From an uncultured Clostridia bacterium (GTDB lineage Bacteria; Bacillota_A; Clostridia; Christensenellales; Aristaeellaceae): a stretch of 8,891 nt of DNA. The notes beneath the pieces were generated by a model. It was not told the DNA's origin and ran no database searches. It was given only the letters and a program-made list of their open reading frames with translations. Location: NCBI GenBank assembly GCA_945871545.1, contig CAMBWJ010000057.1, forward strand, positions 1 through 8,891, in the 5' to 3' direction. Below, piece by piece: positions 5,522-8,891 of the stretch (positions are counted from its first letter, which is position 1; every line of letters starts with the position of its first letter). Both the position numbers and the translations under genes were made by a program.

Positions 5522-7171
5522 ATGGGTGAACGAAAGGAGCGCAGGCTTCGCCGGGAGGCGGAGGCCGCAGCGGAAAAAGATAGAATCGAGCAGGAGAAGG
5601 CCGCGCCGGAGCAGCCGGAAGCGGAGGAAGCACAGAGCGAACAGGCCGACGTGCAGGAGACCGCGCCGGAGCAGCCGGTTGAAGCGGAGAGAGATCATCG
5701 GGAGAACGCGCCCCGACGCGCACCCGAGGAGGAAGCCGCGCCGGTTCGCAAGCGCCGTCGCCGCGCAAAGATCAATTTGCAGGCCGCAGTGGTACTGCTG
5801 GTGTTTGCGCTGCTGATGGGCGTGGTGCTGGGCTACGTGCTGGGCCGCAGCGCGGGTGAGACGCGCGCGAAGGAGGCCGAGGCGAAGCTTGCGGAGCTGA
5901 CCGCCACGGTCGAGCCCCAGCAGCAGGCGCAGCAGGAGCAGAGCGCCGAGCAGGCCAATGAGGAGGCGCTGGCAGCCCTCGCGGGCGAAGCGCTTGCGTC
6001 CGACGGCGACACCGACCTGCTGATGGGCGCGGAGGATCTCTCCGGCGCAGCGGATGTGCAGGCGACCGACGAGGTGGTCGCGGAGTTTGGCGGCGGGGAG
6101 CTGATGGCCAGCGAGGTCATCGAGGAGTACAACGCCCGTCTGGCGCGCTATATGTTCGAGGGTTACAGCGAGGCGGAGGTCTCCGAGAACCTGCTGCCCG
6201 AGGTGATGGAGGACATGGTGTTCGAGCGCGTGCTGGAGGCCCATGCGAAGGAGCTGGGCGTGTACGAGCTGAGCGCCGCCGACGAACAGCAGATCGCCGC
6301 CGAGGCGCAGCGACGCTACGAAGAGCAGCTGAGCTATGCCCGCAGCCTTGTGCGCACCGGGGAGATGAGCGACGCGGAGGTGGAAGCCGCCGCCCAGAGC
6401 TACCTGCTGGAATCCGAGGGCGTGAGCCGGGAGTCCATCGAGGCGGAGCTGCGGGCAAGCTGGTGGATGGACAAGCTCTACGACGCGCTGACGGCGAATG
6501 TGTCCGTCGGCTCCGGCGAGATCATGACCGCCTACAACGAGGCGCTGGCGGATCAGAAGGAGCGCTTCCTGGCGAGTCCCGAGGACTATGAGGCCGCGCA
6601 GGCCAGCGGCGATGTGATCGTGTACAACCTGCCGGGCTACCGCCGGGTGAAGATGGTGGGCATCACCTTCGACAGCTTCGACGCGATGACGGCGGTGGAC
6701 GAGCTGAACACCCAGCTCGCCGCGCTGGACGCAAGCACCGACGCGGAGCAGATCGCGGAGCTTCAGGCGCAGCTCGACGCATACTACGCCCCGCTGGAGG
6801 AGAAGGCCGACGCGCTGCTTCAGGCGCTGGCGTCCGGCGGTGCGCTGGAGAGTCTGAGCAGTCAGTACGGCGGCGAAACGGAGGAGGGCTGCGTCTGCGC
6901 GGACAGCAGCCTGTGGACGCAGGAACTCGTGGACGCGGCCATGGCGCTGGTAAGCCCCGGCGACGTGAGCGGCGTCGTGCGTACCGGCGACGGCGTGTAC
7001 ATTTTGCAGTACGTGGAGGACGTGCCGGAGGGCACGGTGGCCATGAGCGAGGTCTACGACGCGCTCTCCGCCCAGACGCGGGAGACCGCGCGCTACCTCG
7101 CCTACGAGACGCAGATCAACGCCTGGATGGAGGAAGCGGATCCCAAATATTATCCGGAACGGATGCAATAA
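5522..7171 (+). CDS. Membrane-anchored PrsA/SurA-like parvulin-family protein, probably catalytically inactive
   Basis: A 549-residue single-pass membrane protein of the foldase type. Residues 1-85 form an acidic, Ala/Glu/Pro-rich cytoplasmic tail with a repeated APEQP segment, ending in RKRRRRAK. A membrane helix follows (about 86-108), then a Glu/Gln-rich probable coiled coil (110-150). Residues 183-260 resemble the SurA/PrsA N-terminal chaperone domain (VVAEFGGGELMASEVIEEYN, then MEDMVFERVLEAHAKELGV). Residues about 373-500 follow the parvulin pattern (ALLQALASGGALESLSSQYGG, then ALVSPGDVSGVVRTGDGVYIL), with a ~40-residue helical insertion at 388-427. The two histidines usual in active parvulins (RASHIL and GYHI) are replaced (VKMVGI and GVYIL). 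There is a CVC at 457-459 and no lipobox, unlike PrsA lipoproteins. ATG at 5522 follows AGGAGG (5506-5511) by 10 bases. It is probably a holdase or chaperone for exported proteins. It is monocistronic, with its own promoter and terminator. Confidence 0.85.
   Translation: MGERKERRLRREAEAAAEKDRIEQEKAAPEQPEAEEAQSEQADVQETAPEQPVEAERDHRENAPRRAPEEEAAPVRKRRRRAKINLQAAVVLLVFALLMGVVLGYVLGRSAGETRAKEAEAKLAELTATVEPQQQAQQEQSAEQANEEALAALAGEALASDGDTDLLMGAEDLSGAADVQATDEVVAEFGGGELMASEVIEEYNARLARYMFEGYSEAEVSENLLPEVMEDMVFERVLEAHAKELGVYELSAADEQQIAAEAQRRYEEQLSYARSLVRTGEMSDAEVEAAAQSYLLESEGVSRESIEAELRASWWMDKLYDALTANVSVGSGEIMTAYNEALADQKERFLASPEDYEAAQASGDVIVYNLPGYRRVKMVGITFDSFDAMTAVDELNTQLAALDASTDAEQIAELQAQLDAYYAPLEEKADALLQALASGGALESLSSQYGGETEEGCVCADSSLWTQELVDAAMALVSPGDVSGVVRTGDGVYILQYVEDVPEGTVAMSEVYDALSAQTRETARYLAYETQINAWMEEADPKYYPERMQ
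5601..5678 (+). repeat. 18-base direct repeat inside the foldase gene's acidic tail
   Basis: CCGCGCCGGAGCAGCCGG occurs identically at 5601-5618 and 5661-5678, exactly 60 bases (20 codons) apart and in the same frame, encoding the repeated APEQP of the cytoplasmic tail. The flanking codons also encode similar Glu/Ala/Gln-rich text, suggesting an internal duplication of about 20 codons. The repeat could expand or contract by recombination. Confidence 0.7.
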
Positions 7172-7219
7172 AATACGGCGAGCCGCCGCTGGCACATTGC
7201 TGTCGCGGTTGAAGCGAAC

Positions 7220-7268
7220 GAGTGCCTATCCCCATAGATCAGAGGGATAGGCACTCTGTGTTTCTTTC
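7220..7268 (+). terminator. Intrinsic terminator of the foldase-like gene
   Basis: A perfect 13-base stem is formed by 7220-7232 (GAGTGCCTATCCC) and 7244-7256 (GGGATAGGCACTC), with an 11-base loop. It is followed by TGTGTTTCTTT. It begins 48 bases after the gene's TAA (7169-7171), and the T-rich tail is on the plus-strand side only. Confidence 0.85.
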
Positions 7269-7292
7269 CTTCAGTTTCTTTTGCTGTGCCCC

Positions 7293-7327
7293 CGAAATTC
7301 AGTTCGGCAAGAATGAACTGAATTTCG
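7293..7327. repeat. Perfect 13-base inverted repeat in the convergent gap
   Basis: CGAAATTCAGTTC (7293-7305) and GAACTGAATTTCG (7315-7327) pair perfectly around a 9-base loop. The plus-strand tail (TGCGTCTGGTTTTGG) is only loosely T-rich and the minus-strand tail is GGGGGCACAGC, so it is a poor terminator in either direction. Read on the minus strand it contains CAGTTCATTCTTGCCG, nearly the same as part of the hairpin at 3382-3405. Confidence 0.7.
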
Positions 7328-7378
7328 TGCGTCTGGTTTTGGAAAATTACTGCTCAGATTCGTCCCACAAGTCCGTAG

Positions 7379-7400
7379 GGCGGGGTGCCCACACCCCGCC
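7379..7400. repeat. GC-rich hairpin downstream of the ABC permease gene
   Basis: GGCGGGGTG (7379-7387) and CACCCCGCC (7392-7400) form a perfect 9-base stem with a CCCA loop, 9 bases past the permease stop. Neither strand has a T-run after it, so factor-independent termination is doubtful. GTAGGGCGGGG-type palindromes are common as dispersed intergenic repeats in gut Clostridia as far as I recall, so it may be one copy of such a family. It could also protect the 3' end of the ABC transporter mRNA. Confidence 0.55.
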
Positions 7401-7409
7401 GCACATCTG

Positions 7410-8195
7410 TCAATGGATGTCCTTTTTGCAATAGTGCACGAACGCGATGACCACGCCCAGCGCACCGTAGAGCAGGCTCAGCGCCAGCATGCCGCCATCG
7501 ATTGCGCCGCTGCCCACGATGTCCGCGCCCTCGCAGAAGCCGAAGGGCGTGATGTACTTCAGGAAGCGCGCGCTCGTGGAGATGTTCGCGGCCAGGTTGA
7601 GGAAGTACAGCATCGCCGCAACGCCCAGGCCCACGCCCGCCGCGCCCCTGCGCAAAAACGCCGAGACGCCGAAGCAGATGCCCGCCAGCACGATCTGGAG
7701 CAGGAAATACCCCAGGTGCAGCAGCAGAAGCTCCTTCCAGGGGATGACCTCGCCCACCGCCGCGACGGTGGCGAGGGACAGCGCCAGCACCACCGCATTC
7801 AGAATGAGAATCTGCGCAACCACCGCGCACAGCTTCTCCGCCACCACGCGACGGCGGGATACGGGGTGGGACAGCAGGAACTCCGCCGTGTGGTCGCGCT
7901 CCTCTTTGGAGAGTGCGTTGACGGCGATCAGGGCGGCGAAGAACGAGCCGCACAGCCCCATCACGTTGCCGCACTCGATGGCGTAAAAGCCGGTCAGCTC
8001 GCCGAAGTTTAAGCGATCCATGCCGAAGGCCGCCGTGAAGCTGCCCATGGAGGCGAAGAGCTTGCTCACGCCCGCCATCTGCTGCTTGATCTCCGGGAAC
8101 AATATCAGGCAGATCACCATCAACAGGCCGATGCCGCCCGTCCACACCAGAAGCGACGTTCTGTTCTGGCGCAGCTCATGCCTGAACAGAATCAT
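7410..8195 (-). CDS. ABC-2 type exporter, membrane permease subunit
   Basis: A 261-residue polytopic membrane protein that pairs with the adjacent ATPase to form an ABC-2 family exporter; the substrate is not readable from sequence. Six hydrophobic segments are visible at about residues 15-33, 71-92, 124-147, 155-180, 186-205 and 234-255. The cytoplasmic loop carries SKEERDHTAEFLLSHPVSRRRVVAEKL (96-122), the characteristic coupling-loop text of small Firmicutes ABC-2 permeases (EFLLxxPVSR). The chain begins MILFRHELRQNR, the usual amphipathic start, and ends in a Lys/His tail. The start ATG (8195-8193) overlaps the ATPase stop as ATGA, implying translational coupling and a fixed subunit ratio. 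Similar pairs export peptides or lipids or confer antimicrobial-peptide resistance, but no regulator is visible here to choose among these. Confidence 0.9.
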   Translation of the reverse strand: MILFRHELRQNRTSLLVWTGGIGLLMVICLILFPEIKQQMAGVSKLFASMGSFTAAFGMDRLNFGELTGFYAIECGNVMGLCGSFFAALIAVNALSKEERDHTAEFLLSHPVSRRRVVAEKLCAVVAQILILNAVVLALSLATVAAVGEVIPWKELLLLHLGYFLLQIVLAGICFGVSAFLRRGAAGVGLGVAAMLYFLNLAANISTSARFLKYITPFGFCEGADIVGSGAIDGGMLALSLLYGALGVVIAFVHYCKKDIH

Positions 8196-8891
8196 GCCTT
8201 CGCGCCCCCTTCCTCGTAGTAGTGCATAAAGATTTCCTCCAGATCCGGCTCCGACACGGTGAGATCACCGATGTGCTGGTCTGCCAGCGCGCGGATCAGG
8301 GCGTTGACGTCGCCGCCGTAGAGGAAGGACGCGCCCTCCCCGTCCGCGTGCAGATCGCGCACGCCCGTGAGGCCCTCCAGCTGCACCGCGCCGTGGATGT
8401 TCACCCTTCGGGCGCTGGTCTGGGTCAGCTTCTCCACCCGGTCGCAGGCGATGATCCTGCCCTCGCGGATGATCGCCGCCCGGCTGCAGTTGCGCTGAAT
8501 CTCCGAGAGCACGTGGGAGGACAGGAACACCGTGGTTCCCGCGGCGTGCAGCTCGCCCAGAATGCGGAAGAACTCCCGCTGCATCAGCGGATCCAGGCCG
8601 CTGGTGGGCTCGTCCAGAATCAGCAGCCGGGGGTCGTGCTGCAGGGCGCACACGATGCCCACCTTCTTGCGGTTGCCGAAGGACAGCTGCTCCACCTTGC
8701 GGGCGGGGTCGAGCTGCATGCGCTCGCAGAGCTGCCGCGCGCGCTGCGTGCAGTCCATGCCCCGCAGCCCTGCGGACAATTTGAGCACGTCCCTGACCTT
8801 CATGCCCGGATGGAACACCGCCTCGGAGGGAAGATACCCCACCGCGCGCAGGATGTCCTCGCGACTCTTGCAAATGTCCATGCCCAGCACC
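8192..8891 (-). CDS. ABC exporter ATP-binding subunit (5' end outside window)
   Basis: The nucleotide-binding subunit of the exporter, BcrA/CcmA-like type. The visible 232 residues start after the Walker A region, which lies beyond the right edge (about 50-70 residues missing). Seen, numbering from base 8890: VGYLPSEAVFHPGMKVRDVL (17-36, Q-loop region with the common YLPSE variant), signature LSFGNRKKVGIV (69-80), Walker B LLILDEP (89-95) with the D-loop SGLDP, and the H-loop SSHVLSE with its histidine. The C-terminal ~90 residues form the small regulatory domain typical of exporters, with the family ending DLEEIFMHYYEE. It ends with TGA at 8194-8192, overlapping the permease start by 4 bases. 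The missing Walker A is an edge effect, not degeneration. Confidence 0.95.
   Translation of the reverse strand, partial: VLGMDICKSREDILRAVGYLPSEAVFHPGMKVRDVLKLSAGLRGMDCTQRARQLCERMQLDPARKVEQLSFGNRKKVGIVCALQHDPRLLILDEPTSGLDPLMQREFFRILGELHAAGTTVFLSSHVLSEIQRNCSRAAIIREGRIIACDRVEKLTQTSARRVNIHGAVQLEGLTGVRDLHADGEGASFLYGGDVNALIRALADQHIGDLTVSEPDLEEIFMHYYEEGGAKA

Noticed and set aside
5468..7195. A very long open frame (575 codons) antisense to the foldase-like gene
   Set aside because: Its translation is Leu/Arg/His/Gly-rich with no recognisable domain and it runs past both ends of a gene with clear start, ribosome site, domains and terminator. It is a by-product of GC-rich codon usage on the opposite strand.
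7172..7409. Small open frames in the 238-base gap between the foldase and ABC permease genes
   Set aside because: They read through the terminator and hairpins, lack ribosome binding sites and show no protein-like composition. The gap is better explained as a convergent 3' region.
8850..8891. ABC ATPase without Walker A
   Set aside because: The frame stays open to the right edge of the window, so the missing N-terminus lies outside it.

Overview
The window is GC-rich and densely coding. It looks like a chromosomal segment of a high-GC anaerobic Firmicute (class Clostridia; a Christensenellales- or Oscillospirales-type gut lineage is my guess). This rests on RmuC, EstA-type esterases, a SPOR-like membrane protein, a PrsA/SurA-type foldase and a BcrA-like ABC exporter lying together with AGGAGG-type ribosome binding sites. 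The assignment is inference; there is no rRNA or other marker here to fix the taxon. I see no phage, IS, CRISPR or tRNA signature.

Layout. Bases 1-1355 (+) hold the C-terminal ~450 residues of arginyl-tRNA synthetase (argS), cut by the left edge. A 49-base gap with a perfect 22-base palindrome leads to rmuC (1405-2514, +). A bidirectional hairpin terminator (2520-2557) separates rmuC from a convergent minus-strand block. Read in transcription order, that block is: a sigma-A promoter (5365-5393), EstA-like esterase 1 (5335-4571), EstA-like esterase 2 (4580-3813), a standalone flavokinase domain protein (3816-3430), a 103-base leader full of hairpins, and a TTG-started membrane-anchored SPOR-like protein (3326-2562). 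The first three genes overlap by 10 and 4 bases and are very likely one translationally coupled operon.

A 186-base divergent region carries promoters for both directions. To its right, 5522-7171 (+) encodes a large single-pass membrane protein with a parvulin/SurA-like outer part. Both histidines typical of active parvulins appear to be missing, and it has an unusual acidic Ala/Glu/Pro-rich cytoplasmic tail. It ends at a strong intrinsic terminator (7220-7256). The 238-base convergent gap after it holds two further hairpins. The right end (8891-7410, -) is an ABC exporter pair: an ATPase cut by the window edge, overlapping its ABC-2 permease by ATGA.

How the genes fit: most of this is housekeeping or envelope biology (translation, genome stability, extracytoplasmic protein folding, export). 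The less ordinary elements are the esterase-esterase-flavokinase operon with a riboflavin kinase lacking its usual FAD synthetase half, the hairpin that both buries a Shine-Dalgarno sequence and looks like a terminator, the apparently catalytically dead parvulin, and a 16-17 base sequence shared by two distant intergenic hairpins. I see no clear-cut new defence or mobile system.
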